Assembly (NCBI GenBank): GCA_002389045.1
Contig: DGNS01000013.1
Coordinates: forward strand, 106,122-155,149
DNA from: Thiotrichaceae bacterium UBA4486
GTDB taxonomy: Bacteria; Pseudomonadota; Gammaproteobacteria; Eutrophobiales; Eutrophobiaceae
Length of the DNA stretch: 49,028 nt
Direction of reading: 5' to 3'
Position 1 is the first letter of the stretch. Every line of letters begins with the position of its first letter. Both the position numbers and the translations under genes were made by a program. Shown piece by piece: positions 40,628 through 49,028 of the stretch. A model generated the notes under the pieces. The model ran no database searches. It was not told the DNA's origin and worked only from the letters and a program-made list of their open reading frames with translations.

Positions 40628-41809
40628 ATGCCTGGAAGAAATTTCATGTTTATCCCCGGCCCGACAACTATTCCGCGCCGGATCCAAAACGCCATAAACG
40701 TCGAGCAGGAGGACATGCGCGCCATGGACCTGCCGGAGTTCACCAAGCCGCTGTACGAAGACATGAAGAAAATCTTCAAGACCAAAACCGGTCGTGTTTT
40801 CATTTTCCCGGCATCCGGTACCGGCGGCTGGGAGTCAGCTGTCGCCAATACCCTGAGTAAGGGCGACAAGGTTTTGATGTCCGGTTTCGGTCACTTCTCC
40901 AACCTGTGGATTGACCTCTGCCAGCGCTGGGGTCTGGATGTACAGGCCCTGGAAGTCGAGTGGGGTAAGGGTGTTCCGGTCGAGGAATACGCTAAAATCC
41001 TCGAGGCCGACAAGAACCACGAAATCAAGGCCGTATTTGCTACCCAGAATGAAACCGCGACCGGTGTCGCCTCCGACATCGCCGGCGTGCGCAAGGCTCT
41101 GGATGCCTGTAACCATCCGGCGCTGCTGTTCGTTGATGGTGTCAGTTCGGTAGCATCCATCGATTTCCGCATGGACGAGTGGGGCGTGGATCTGTGCGTT
41201 TCCGGTTCCCAGAAAGGCTTCATGCTGCCCACCGGTCTCGGCATCGTCTGTGCCAGCGAGAAGGCCCTGGCCTGTCGCGAGCATTCCGATCTGCCGAAAA
41301 CCTTTTTTGACTGGAACGACCAGATCAAGACCAACGATCTCGGCTTCTTCCCGTACACACCGCCGATGAACCTGCTGCGTGGACTGCGCGAATCGCTGAA
41401 TATGATCGAGGAAGAAGGTCTGGAGAACGTCTTTGCCCGTCACAACCGCATGGCCAGTGCTGTTCGCGCGGCCGTCGAGGCCTGGGGCATGCGTCCGATT
41501 GCAGACGGACCGGAATGGTATTCCGATACCGTCACTGCGGTAAAGGTCCCCGAAGGTTTCGACGGCAACGAGGTGGTTCGCCATGCTTACCGCTATTACA
41601 ATCTGGCGCTGTCCATTTCCCTGGCCAAGATTGCCGGGCAGGCATTTCGTATCGGCCACCTCGGTGACATGAACGAACTCATGGTGCTGACACCCATCAA
41701 CGGTGCGGAAATGGCCATGAAGGACCTCGGCTATCCCATCGAACTCGGCAGCGGTGTTGCAGCTGCGCAGGAATACCTGCGAAATACCAAGCAGGATCGA
41801 CTGGCGTAA
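40628..41809 (+). CDS. sgaA: Serine-glyoxylate aminotransferase
   Basis: A class V PLP aminotransferase of 393 residues that converts serine plus glyoxylate to hydroxypyruvate plus glycine, the entry step of the serine cycle. MPGRNFMFIPGPTTIPRRI at the N-terminus, FPASGTGGWESAVANTL near 59-75, and the PLP lysine K196 in VSGSQKGFMLPTGLG identify it within the serine-glyoxylate/alanine-glyoxylate group. The following genes (mcl, mtkA, mtkB, hpr, ppc) settle the serine-glyoxylate reading. GGAG precedes the ATG. It is the first gene of the block, 15 nt before mcl. Confidence 0.93.
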   Translation: MPGRNFMFIPGPTTIPRRIQNAINVEQEDMRAMDLPEFTKPLYEDMKKIFKTKTGRVFIFPASGTGGWESAVANTLSKGDKVLMSGFGHFSNLWIDLCQRWGLDVQALEVEWGKGVPVEEYAKILEADKNHEIKAVFATQNETATGVASDIAGVRKALDACNHPALLFVDGVSSVASIDFRMDEWGVDLCVSGSQKGFMLPTGLGIVCASEKALACREHSDLPKTFFDWNDQIKTNDLGFFPYTPPMNLLRGLRESLNMIEEEGLENVFARHNRMASAVRAAVEAWGMRPIADGPEWYSDTVTAVKVPEGFDGNEVVRHAYRYYNLALSISLAKIAGQAFRIGHLGDMNELMVLTPINGAEMAMKDLGYPIELGSGVAAAQEYLRNTKQDRLA

Positions 41810-41824
41810 GCGCCGGGGGTAATT

Positions 41825-42781
41825 ATGAGTTTTACACAATATACACAGGCCACGCCGCGCATCCAGCGCAGTGAACTGGCCGTCCCGGGTTCCAACCCGG
41901 ACATGTTCGAGAAAGCCGCGAAAACCGAGGCTGATTATATTTTCCTGGACTGCGAGGATGCGGTGGTTCCCGACGACAAGGAGCAGGCCCGCAAGAACAT
42001 CATCGAGGGCCTCAACGACATCGACTGGGGTGACAAGACCATGTCGGTGCGCATCAACGGGCTGGATACGCATTACATGTACCGCGATGTGGTGGATATT
42101 CTCGAGCAGGCAGGCAACAACCTCGACACCATTCTCATTCCGAAAGTCGGCACCGCCGAGGATGTCTACGCCGTGGATATGCTGGTCACCCAGATCGAAA
42201 CCGCCATGGGCCTGAAGAAAAAGATTGGTCTTGAATGCCTGATCGAAACCGCGCTTGGCGGTGTCAACGTGTTCAGCATCGCCAAGGCCAGCCCGCGCCT
42301 TGAGGCATTCCATTTCGGGGTTGCCGATTACGCGGCCAGTATGCGTTCGCGCACCTCGGTCATTGGCGGCCTGGTGGAAGAATACAACTGCGAAGGCGCC
42401 ATCAACGACCAGTGGCATTACGCCCAGAGCCAGATGATCCATGCCTGCCGTGCTTTCGGTCTGCGTGCGATTGATGGACCCTTCGGCGACTTCAGTAATC
42501 CGGAGGCTTTCAAGGCGGCCGCACGCCGTGTTGCCGTCCTCGGTTACGAGGGCAAATGGGCCATCCATCCCTCGCAGATCCCGCTGGCCAACGAAGTGAT
42601 GTCACCGCCCGAAAAAGAGGTGGATCGCGCACGCCGCGTACTCGAAGCTCTGAAAGAGGCTGCCAAACAGGGCAAGGGCGCGGCCCAGCTCGACGGCAAG
42701 ATGATCGATATTGCGTCCGAGCGCATGGCCCGTAACATCGTCCAGCAGGCTGATGCGATTGCGGCAAAAAACAAAACGTGA
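41825..42781 (+). CDS. mcl: Malyl-CoA lyase (CitE family)
   Basis: A 318-residue CitE-type lyase that splits malyl-CoA into acetyl-CoA and glyoxylate, returning glyoxylate to SgaA. RSELAVPGSNPDMFEKAAK near 15-33, YIFLDCEDAVVPDDKEQAR near 38-56 with the Mg-binding acids, IGLECLIETALGGVN near 137, and HFGVADYAASMRSR near 165 fit malyl-CoA/beta-methylmalyl-CoA lyases. KWAIHPSQIPLANEVMSPP near 240 is the usual C-terminal lid region. It follows sgaA by 15 nt with a G-rich ribosome binding site. Its TGA stop is the first triplet of a short heptamer array (42779-42806). Confidence 0.92.
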   Translation: MSFTQYTQATPRIQRSELAVPGSNPDMFEKAAKTEADYIFLDCEDAVVPDDKEQARKNIIEGLNDIDWGDKTMSVRINGLDTHYMYRDVVDILEQAGNNLDTILIPKVGTAEDVYAVDMLVTQIETAMGLKKKIGLECLIETALGGVNVFSIAKASPRLEAFHFGVADYAASMRSRTSVIGGLVEEYNCEGAINDQWHYAQSQMIHACRAFGLRAIDGPFGDFSNPEAFKAAARRVAVLGYEGKWAIHPSQIPLANEVMSPPEKEVDRARRVLEALKEAAKQGKGAAQLDGKMIDIASERMARNIVQQADAIAAKNKT

Positions 42782-42806
42782 ATAGTGACTGGTGAATAGT
42801 GACAGA
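42779..42806 (+). repeat. Short 7-bp tandem repeat array at the mcl stop codon
   Basis: Units TGAATAG, TGACTGG, TGAATAG and TGACAGA in register. The first TGA is the mcl stop codon. These are the same unit types as in the array after pheA, more than 21 kb away. Confidence 0.85.
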
Positions 42807-42891
42807 TAGCCATGGAACCATTATTGATTTCGGTCCGGGTTTCAGCTTGTCATTTTCACCTTTAAAACAATATAGAACTGGAGGATAAATC

Positions 42892-44070
42892 ATGGATATC
42901 CATGAGTATCAAGCAAAAGAAATACTGTCAGGTTACGGGGTGCCGATTCTCCCCGGCGGCCTGGCCTACAGCCCCGAACAGGCCACCTACCGTGCCACCG
43001 AACTCGCTGGTGATGTCTGGGTTGTGAAAGCCCAGATCCATTCCGGCGCCCGCGGCAAGGCCGGCGGCGTCAAGATTTGCAAGACACCCGACGAGATCTG
43101 GGACGCGGCCGACGATCTGCTTGGCAAGAAACTGATCACTCACCAGACCGGACCGCAGGGCAAGGTCTGCCACCGCCTTTATATCGAGGCCGGTTGTGAT
43201 ATCGGCCGGGAAATTTATCTGGCCTTTGTTCTGGACCGTGCCGCTGAGCGCGTGACCGTCGTCGCCTCGGCCGAGGGCGGTATGGAAATCGAGCAACTGG
43301 CGGTTGAAAAACCCGAATCCATTATCAAGATCGCCGTCGAACCCGCCGTGGGTATGCAGGCATTCCAGGCACGTGAACTGGCCTTTGCCCTGGGGATGGA
43401 CAAGAACCAGGTCAATCAGGCCGTGACGCTGTTCCTCGGTTGCTATCGCGCCATGCGTGATCTGGATGCAACCATGGTGGAAATCAACCCGCTGGTCGTG
43501 ACCAGGGATGGTAATCTGGTGGCGCTGGATGCCAAGATGGGTTTCGATGACAACGCGCTGTTCCGGCATCCGAATATTTCCGAGTTGCGTGACAAGTCCC
43601 AGGAAGATCCCCGGGAAATGCGCGCCGCGGATCGCGGCCTGAGTTATGTCGGCCTGGACGGTAACATCGGCTGTATCATCAACGGCGCCGGCCTGGCCAT
43701 GGCCACCATGGACATGATCAAGCACGCCGGCGGTGAACCCGCCAACTTCCTCGACATTGGTGGCGGTGCCTCTCCCGAGCGCACAGCCAAGGCCTTCAAC
43801 CTGGTGCTTTCCGATGACAACGTCGAAACGATCCTGGTGAACATTTTTGCCGGTATTAACCGTTGTGACTGGATCGCCGAGGGCGTGGTCCAGGCCGTGG
43901 AAAAGATCGATCTGAAAGTGCCGCTGGTAGTGCGGCTGTCGGGCACCAATGTCGAAGCCGGGCAGAAGATCATCAAGGACAGCGGTCTGCCCATCATATC
44001 CGCGGACACCCTGGCCGAGGCAGCAGAGAAAGCTGTCGGCGCCTGGAAAGACGCCACTGGCAAGAAGTAG
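42892..44070 (+). CDS. mtkA: Malate-CoA ligase beta subunit
   Basis: The ATP-grasp subunit of malate thiokinase, 392 residues, built like succinyl-CoA synthetase beta (SucC). It starts MDIHEYQAKEILSGYGVP, has VVKAQIHSGARGKAGGVK near 44-61 (ATP grasp), MVEINPLVVTRDGNLVALDAK near 197-217 and the FLDIGGGASPERTAKA segment. It activates malate with CoA and ATP to malyl-CoA for Mcl. Malate rather than succinate is inferred from the neighbours mcl, sgaA and ppc and from the TCA-cycle genes being absent here. It is followed by mtkB after 13 nt. AACTGGAGG upstream is a good ribosome binding site. Confidence 0.93.
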   Translation: MDIHEYQAKEILSGYGVPILPGGLAYSPEQATYRATELAGDVWVVKAQIHSGARGKAGGVKICKTPDEIWDAADDLLGKKLITHQTGPQGKVCHRLYIEAGCDIGREIYLAFVLDRAAERVTVVASAEGGMEIEQLAVEKPESIIKIAVEPAVGMQAFQARELAFALGMDKNQVNQAVTLFLGCYRAMRDLDATMVEINPLVVTRDGNLVALDAKMGFDDNALFRHPNISELRDKSQEDPREMRAADRGLSYVGLDGNIGCIINGAGLAMATMDMIKHAGGEPANFLDIGGGASPERTAKAFNLVLSDDNVETILVNIFAGINRCDWIAEGVVQAVEKIDLKVPLVVRLSGTNVEAGQKIIKDSGLPIISADTLAEAAEKAVGAWKDATGKK

Positions 44071-44083
44071 GGGGAGATTAAGA

Positions 44084-44974
44084 ATGGCTATTTTACTAGA
44101 CGAAAATTCAAAGGTACTTGTGCAGGGTTTTACCGGCCAGATCGGCACCTTCCACGCTACCGAAATGATCGAGTACGGTACCAATATCGTGGGTGGAGTG
44201 ACGCCCGGTAAGGGTGGCACCAAGCACCTGGACAAACCCGTGTTCAACACCATGAAGGAAGCGGTAGCCGCGACCGGCGCCAACGCCAGTATCGTGTTTG
44301 TACCGCCGCCTTTTGCCGCTGACAGTATCATGGAAGCCGCGGATTCCGGCATCCGTTATTGTGTTGCCATTACCGATGGCATCCCGTCCCAGGATATGAT
44401 TCGCGTCAAGCGTTACATGCGCCGCTACCGCGCCGAGGAGAAGATGGTGCTGACCGGTCCGAACTGTGCCGGCTCCATCAGCCCCGGCAAGTGCATGATG
44501 GGTATCATGCCCGGACATATCTATATGCCCGGCCCCGTGGGTGTGGTTGGCCGTTCCGGAACACTCGGCTACGAGGCCGCCTCGCAGATGAAAGCCCTCG
44601 GTATCGGTATTTCATCCAGCATAGGTATTGGCGGTGATCCCATCAACGGCAGCGCCTTCCGTGATCATCTCGAGTATTTTGAACAGGATCCTGACACCAA
44701 AGTGGTGGTGATGATCGGTGAAATCGGCGGTCCGCAGGAAGCCGATGCCGCGCTGTGGGCAAAGGAAAACATGACCAAGCCCGTGGTCGGTTATGTCGCC
44801 GGTCTGACCGCGCCCAAAGGACGCCGCATGGGTCACGCCGGCGCCATCATCTCCGCCGTTGGCGAAAGCGCCGCTGAAAAAGTCGAGATCCTGGAGCAGT
44901 GCGGTGTGACGGTAGTACCCAACCCGGCCTCGTTCGGCGAGGTGGTGAAAGAGATTCTGGCCAAGGTCAGCTGA
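44084..44974 (+). CDS. mtkB: Malate-CoA ligase alpha subunit
   Basis: The CoA-binding and phospho-histidine subunit of malate thiokinase, 296 residues, like SucD. VLVQGFTGQIGTFHATEMIEYG (split at 12-33) is the CoA-binding Rossmann region, LTGPNCAGSISPGKCMMGIM is near 125, GRSGTLGYEAASQM near 160, and the phosphorylated histidine is H251 in GRRMGHAGAII. The ATG at 44084, with GGGGGAG upstream, was chosen; the open frame starts 45 codons earlier inside mtkA. It forms the enzyme with MtkA. A strong terminator follows at 44997-45022, closing this transcription block. Confidence 0.94.
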   Translation: MAILLDENSKVLVQGFTGQIGTFHATEMIEYGTNIVGGVTPGKGGTKHLDKPVFNTMKEAVAATGANASIVFVPPPFAADSIMEAADSGIRYCVAITDGIPSQDMIRVKRYMRRYRAEEKMVLTGPNCAGSISPGKCMMGIMPGHIYMPGPVGVVGRSGTLGYEAASQMKALGIGISSSIGIGGDPINGSAFRDHLEYFEQDPDTKVVVMIGEIGGPQEADAALWAKENMTKPVVGYVAGLTAPKGRRMGHAGAIISAVGESAAEKVEILEQCGVTVVPNPASFGEVVKEILAKVS

Positions 44975-44996
44975 TCAGGTAACAGGGAACAGGTCG

Positions 44997-45022
44997 AAAG
45001 CAGGCGGCTATGCCTGCTTTTT
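44997..45022 (+). terminator. Intrinsic terminator after mtkB
   Basis: AAAGCAGGC (44997-45005) and GCCTGCTTT (45012-45020) form a perfect 9-bp stem with a 6-nt loop, and the T-run continues to five T. It separates sgaA-mcl-mtkA-mtkB from hpr-ppc. Confidence 0.92.
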
Positions 45023-45040
45023 GGCCAGCCTGGAGAATCA

Positions 45041-45086
45041 CTGATTTAATCAGGATTTATCTTAAAATATTGGTGTACACGTGTGA
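45041..45086 (+). promoter_or_regulatory. hpr-ppc promoter region with palindromic candidate operators
   Basis: CTGATT-T-AATCAG (45041-45053) is a perfect 6-1-6 palindrome. It is followed by a -10-like TAAAAT near 45064 and by overlapping palindromes GTGTACAC / ACACGTGT around 45073-45084. This is the only gap that can carry the promoter of the hpr-ppc pair. A regulator binding site is likely, its identity unknown. Confidence 0.45.
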
Positions 45087-45106
45087 ACAATCATCAGGAG
45101 TAGAGA

Positions 45107-46081
45107 GTGAGCAAACCCAAGGTATTACTGACCCGTAAATGGCCACAAGCGGCCGAGGAACGCGCCAGAGAACAGTTCAATGTGCATCTGAATGATGACG
45201 ATCACAAGATGTCCGTGGATGAACTGAAAACAGCCATGCAAAACTATGATGCAGTCTGCCCGACGGTATCGGATTTTCTGATCGATGCAGACATTCTCGG
45301 TGTTGAGAATCGCAAGTGTAAAATACTTGCCAATTTCGGTGTCGGCTTCAACAACATCGATACCGATGCGGCGAAGGCAGCCGGTGTCGTGGTCACCAAC
45401 ACGCCCGGAGTCCTGACCGATTGCACGGCTGATATTGCCATGACCCTGTTATTGATGGTAGCCCGTCGCGCCGGTGAGGGTGAGCGTCTGGTGCGCACCA
45501 AGCAGTGGGACGGCTGGCGTCCGACCCATATGTTAAGCACCAAGGTAACCGGTAAAAAACTCGGGTTTATTGGATTCGGGCGTATTGCCCAGGCCGTCGC
45601 CCACAAGGCGCATCACGGTTTTGACATGGAGATCAGTTTCTATGATCCCTATCCGCCACCGGCCGAGGTCATCGGCAAGTACAATGCCAGACAGTGTGAT
45701 AGCGTGGAAGAGGTGCTCCGTAACTCGGACTTTGTCACCCTGCATTGTCCCGGGGGCGGCAGTAACACCAACCTGCTCAATGCCGAACGACTCGGAATGA
45801 TGCAAAAGCATGCCTTCCTGATCAATACGGCGCGCGGCGATGTCGTCGATGAGCCAGCCCTGGTCAAGGCGCTGAAAGACGGTGTCATTGCCGGTGCCGG
45901 CCTGGATGTGTTCGCCAGGGAGCCTAAGGTCACCGAAGATCTGCTGAGCATGGAAAACGTTGTCCTGTTTCCGCATCTGGGCAGTGCCACGACAGAAACC
46001 CGTGTCGCCATGGGTATGTGTTCACTCGATAATGTAGAGGCATTTTTCAATGGTGAAGAACCACCCAATCGGGTAGCCTGA
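45107..46081 (+). CDS. Hydroxypyruvate/glyoxylate reductase
   Basis: A 324-residue D-2-hydroxyacid dehydrogenase. The catalytic triad is R243 (NTARGDVVDEP), E272 (AREPKVTED) and H290 (FPHLGSATTETR). The cofactor-binding region is KLGFIGFGRIAQAVAHKA (151-168), with A in place of the last Gly of the motif. The serine-cycle setting (sgaA upstream, ppc downstream) makes hydroxypyruvate to glycerate the likely main reaction; glyoxylate reduction is possible too. The start is a GTG with AGGAG at a good distance. It is 47 nt before ppc with no terminator between, so the two form one unit. Confidence 0.88.
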   Translation: MSKPKVLLTRKWPQAAEERAREQFNVHLNDDDHKMSVDELKTAMQNYDAVCPTVSDFLIDADILGVENRKCKILANFGVGFNNIDTDAAKAAGVVVTNTPGVLTDCTADIAMTLLLMVARRAGEGERLVRTKQWDGWRPTHMLSTKVTGKKLGFIGFGRIAQAVAHKAHHGFDMEISFYDPYPPPAEVIGKYNARQCDSVEEVLRNSDFVTLHCPGGGSNTNLLNAERLGMMQKHAFLINTARGDVVDEPALVKALKDGVIAGAGLDVFAREPKVTEDLLSMENVVLFPHLGSATTETRVAMGMCSLDNVEAFFNGEEPPNRVA

Positions 46082-46128
46082 TTTCGGGCCCCGCCATTTA
46101 TTGTTGACCTTCCGGAGGGTATCCACGG

Positions 46129-48876
46129 GTGTCTGACGAAACAACGGATTCCATCGAGCCGGGTCAGGATATTGATGCGCTGTCAGCGGCCTATGCCGGG
46201 CAGGTCGTGGACCTGCTTACCGAACAGCTGCTGAAGGTTATGCGATCGCGTCACCCGGAAATTCTTCCCTACTTCCAGGGTGAGAAACTGGTCCCGACAA
46301 CGGATGGCGAATTGTTGCTGGGTGTGCTTCAGGCCTGGGGAATCTGGTTTCAACTCCTCAATGTGGCGGAAGAGAACACCGGCATGCGCCGGCGGCGACT
46401 GGCTGAAAAAACCTACGGTTTGCAGAATGTACCGGGAACGTTCGCCAACGTCTTCAAGCAGGCCCGGGAACGTGGTATTGATGCGGCGGATATCCAGGCA
46501 TTGCTCAACATCGCCCACATCCGTCCCACCATCACGGCGCACCCGACCGAGGCGAAACGCATCAGCGTCCTGCAAATACATCGTCGTATTTATGTGCTTC
46601 TCTACCGTATCGAGGCTACGCGCTGGACGCCCAGGGAAAGGGAAAAGTTTATTGCCGCCCTGTATAACGAAATTGATCTGCTTTGGTTAACCGGTGAATT
46701 GAGACTGGAAAAACCCTCGGTCGCACAGGAGGTTGCCTGGGGGCTGCATTTTTTTGAACAAACCCTGTTCGAACGCATACCCGAGACACACGAAAAACTG
46801 ATCTGGGCGTTGCATCAGAGTTACCCGGACAAGCAATTTTCCATTTCCCCGTTTTTCCAGTTCGGATCCTGGATTGGTGGTGACCGCGACGGTAATCCCT
46901 TTGTCACCAACGAGGTGACAGCACAGACGCTGCTGAAGAACCGGCATACGGTACTGGAACATTACCTGGAAAAACTCGAGGCTCTGCTGCATAAACTCAG
47001 CGTAGCCCGGACAAACATCCAGTTGTCCGCAAAATTTGAAAAAGATCTGGCCAGCATACTGGATGGAGTCGACGAACTGCATCATGTCAGCAAGCGCAAT
47101 CCCGGTGAGGTTTTCCGCCAGTTTGTCAATTGCATGCTGATCAAGATGCGTGGCACGCTGGAATCAGAGCGGGAAGGACATTACAGCGGTATTCGCTATA
47201 TTGATGCCGATGAATTCATAACCCACCTGCGGCAACTGGTGCAGGGAATGAACAGTTCAGGTTGTGAAAACCTGGCCCGGACCATGGTTGTGCCATTACA
47301 ACAGGAAGCCGAGGCATTCCGGTTTCGCACCGTGCGCCTGGATCTGCGGGAAAATTCCACCACTATCAACAATACCCTCATATCGCTCTATAAGGCGATG
47401 CACAAGAAGCAGGAAGCGCCGGAGCCGGGCAGTGACGCCTGGGTGGAATGGTTAACATCAGAACTGGAAAAGCCCCTGGAAACCCTGCCAACCTTTTTCA
47501 ATCTGGACAAAACCGCTGACTCCACGCTGGGACTGTTCCAGATGACTGCTGGCATGATTGAGCAACTGGACCAGGAAGCTTTTGGCCATTTTATCCTGAG
47601 CATGACCCGGTCAGTGAGTGATCTGCTGGGCGTTTATCTGCTCGCCAGATTCGGGGGGCTGTTTGCCGGCGAGCAGGGGCAGGAATACAGCCGGCTGCCC
47701 ATCGTGCCGTTGTTTGAAACCATTGATGATCTGCAGCGCGCGCCGGATATGATGAAAATCCTGCTCGACATCCCACTGGTGCAGCGTTCCATAAAATATC
47801 AAAAGGGCATTCAGGAAGTGATGATCGGGTATTCCGATTCCAACAAGGACGGCGGCTTTTTTACGGCCAACTGGGAACTTACCAAGGCCCAGGCCAGACT
47901 CACCCGCACCGGTGAGGAAGCCGGAATCCCAATCTCGTTTTTCCATGGCCGGGGTGGCTCGGTCAGCCGCGGTGGCGCACCTACGGGTCTGGCGATTGCC
48001 GCGCAACCGGCCGGATCTATCCATGGCCAGATGCGTATCACAGAACAAGGGGAAGTTGTCTCATCCAAGTATGCCAACGAGGGCACCGCGCAATACCAGA
48101 TGGAACTGCTGGCGGCCAGCGTCTTTGAGCACACCATCAAGTCACTTAACGAGGAAGAACTGGGACCGCATCCGGATCACGAAGAAGCCATGGAAACCAT
48201 CTCCGGGCTTGCCTATGCAAAATACCGGGAACTGGCCGAAACCGATGGACTGGTGGATTACTACAACGCAGCCAGTCCTGTGGAAGAACTGGCCAAGATG
48301 AATATTGGCTCGCGGCCGGCAAGACGCTTTGGCGCAAAGTCACTGGCTGATCTGCGTGCCATACCCTGGGTCTTTGCCTGGACGCAAAACCGGCACCTGG
48401 TGCCCGGCTGGTACGGCATGGGCAGTGCGTTGAAAAACTACATTGATGCACACGGTGCCGAAGGTGAAAAGCTGATAACAAAAATGTTCAATGACTCACG
48501 TCTGTTCAGACTGGTCATCGATGAAACTGAAAAGACGCTGGCGCTTGTGGATCTGGATGTATCCAGGGCCTACTCGGAGCTGGTGGAAGACCGGGAAATC
48601 CGCGACACCATTTTTAACATGATCGCGGGGGAATACAATCTCTCAATAGACATGGTACTCCGTATCACCGGCGAAGAAAAAATCTGCCAGCGATTCAGAC
48701 GCTTCAGCCGCAAGTTGAACCGGCGTTCCACCATCCTGCACCAGGCCGGCATGGAACAGGTCAGGCTGGTCAATGAATTCCGGAATCGCAAGGAAGAGGA
48801 TGATCCGTTAAACGATTTGATTCCTTTGTTGCTTTCTATTAACTGTATATCTGCCGGGCTGGGCTGGACCGGCTGA
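46129..48876 (+). CDS. ppc: Phosphoenolpyruvate carboxylase
   Basis: Carboxylates PEP with bicarbonate to oxaloacetate, the CO2-fixing step of the serine cycle and the main anaplerotic enzyme. The 915-residue protein has the catalytic histidine H138 in TAHPTEAKR, GGDRDGNPFVTNEVT near 246-260, VMIGYSDSNKDGGFFTANW near 564, FFHGRGGSVSRGGAPTG near 604-620 and the conserved C-terminal TG. It is longer at the N-terminus and less like E. coli Ppc (883 aa) than a simple orthologue, in keeping with the serine-cycle type. It starts at a GTG with CCGGAGGG upstream. It is the last gene of the window; 48877-49028 shows nothing I can identify. Confidence 0.96.
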   Translation: MSDETTDSIEPGQDIDALSAAYAGQVVDLLTEQLLKVMRSRHPEILPYFQGEKLVPTTDGELLLGVLQAWGIWFQLLNVAEENTGMRRRRLAEKTYGLQNVPGTFANVFKQARERGIDAADIQALLNIAHIRPTITAHPTEAKRISVLQIHRRIYVLLYRIEATRWTPREREKFIAALYNEIDLLWLTGELRLEKPSVAQEVAWGLHFFEQTLFERIPETHEKLIWALHQSYPDKQFSISPFFQFGSWIGGDRDGNPFVTNEVTAQTLLKNRHTVLEHYLEKLEALLHKLSVARTNIQLSAKFEKDLASILDGVDELHHVSKRNPGEVFRQFVNCMLIKMRGTLESEREGHYSGIRYIDADEFITHLRQLVQGMNSSGCENLARTMVVPLQQEAEAFRFRTVRLDLRENSTTINNTLISLYKAMHKKQEAPEPGSDAWVEWLTSELEKPLETLPTFFNLDKTADSTLGLFQMTAGMIEQLDQEAFGHFILSMTRSVSDLLGVYLLARFGGLFAGEQGQEYSRLPIVPLFETIDDLQRAPDMMKILLDIPLVQRSIKYQKGIQEVMIGYSDSNKDGGFFTANWELTKAQARLTRTGEEAGIPISFFHGRGGSVSRGGAPTGLAIAAQPAGSIHGQMRITEQGEVVSSKYANEGTAQYQMELLAASVFEHTIKSLNEEELGPHPDHEEAMETISGLAYAKYRELAETDGLVDYYNAASPVEELAKMNIGSRPARRFGAKSLADLRAIPWVFAWTQNRHLVPGWYGMGSALKNYIDAHGAEGEKLITKMFNDSRLFRLVIDETEKTLALVDLDVSRAYSELVEDREIRDTIFNMIAGEYNLSIDMVLRITGEEKICQRFRRFSRKLNRRSTILHQAGMEQVRLVNEFRNRKEEDDPLNDLIPLLLSINCISAGLGWTG

Positions 48877-49028
48877 TCAGAGAGGCATTTTTCTCCCGGG
48901 ACTTCGTTGCTGCGGCTTCCTCACTGCTCATTTACCGTCATGTAAACTGCGCGGCTCGAAAACCTTGCGCCTTGTCCCGGAAGAAAACTGCACTCTCTGA
49001 TGATGTTTTGGAATACCGGGCGTGTTCA

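Noticed and set aside
40835..44352. Two long minus-strand open frames over sgaA-mcl and mtkA-mtkB
   Set aside because: Antisense shadows of clearly identified enzymes.
1..49028. tRNA, rRNA, insertion sequence, prophage
   Set aside because: I looked for T-arm motifs, transposase-like proteins and phage proteins on both strands and saw none; a tRNA scan would be needed to exclude a tRNA fully.

Overview
This window reads as a gammaproteobacterial chromosome of fairly high G+C content. The best evidence is the gene order gyrA, serC, pheA, hisC, tyrA, aroA, cmk, rpsA, ihfB, lapA, lapB. This is the mixed-function supraoperon known from pseudomonads and relatives. mfd followed by csiV, pyrC followed by rnt, and the closest recognisable protein families agree with it. 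I cannot name a genus. A serine-cycle gene set (sgaA, mcl, mtkA, mtkB, hpr, ppc) points to a lineage that assimilates C1 units or glyoxylate, such as a methylotroph relative.

Layout. 1-598: the trailer end of a CRISPR array (36-nt repeats, eight spacers, no cas genes in view). 599-2306: an accessory patch with a small unknown gene and a ribbon-helix-helix/PIN toxin-antitoxin pair. 2399-5085 (minus): operon DUF2905-tas-purB. 5175-6835: pyrC-rnt. 6891-13404 (minus): a czc-type heavy-metal efflux operon with a His-rich periplasmic protein first and a DUF3147 membrane protein between the adaptor and the pump. 13543-15992: divergent methionine-salvage genes mtaD and mtnA. 16147-29196: the supraoperon, through lapB. 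29206-31595: a GMC oxidoreductase and a small secreted repeat protein of unknown function. 31932-36063: mfd-csiV. 36544-38870: a PerR/Fur-like operator and an exported catalase-peroxidase. 39000-40373: metZ behind a SAM-II riboswitch with a terminator. 40628-48876: the serine-cycle genes, in two transcription blocks separated by a strong terminator.

How they work together. The supraoperon joins serine, aromatic amino acid, histidine and pyrimidine nucleotide synthesis to ribosomal protein S1 and lipopolysaccharide control. SgaA, hydroxypyruvate reductase, PEP carboxylase, malate-CoA ligase and malyl-CoA lyase together turn serine plus glyoxylate and bicarbonate into acetyl-CoA with glyoxylate regenerated. 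Serine hydroxymethyltransferase, glycerate kinase, enolase and malate dehydrogenase must lie elsewhere. MetZ makes homocysteine, while MtaD and MtnA recycle methylthioadenosine, so two parts of the SAM economy are present and one is under predicted direct SAM control.

The most notable non-coding signals are the SAM-II riboswitch with mutually exclusive antiterminator and terminator helices (39044-39132), and a family of intergenic 7-bp tandem repeats that begin on or just after stop codons (pheA, hisC, csiV, mcl), one of which supplies the apparent start codon of tyrA. I saw no tRNA, rRNA, insertion sequence or prophage gene.
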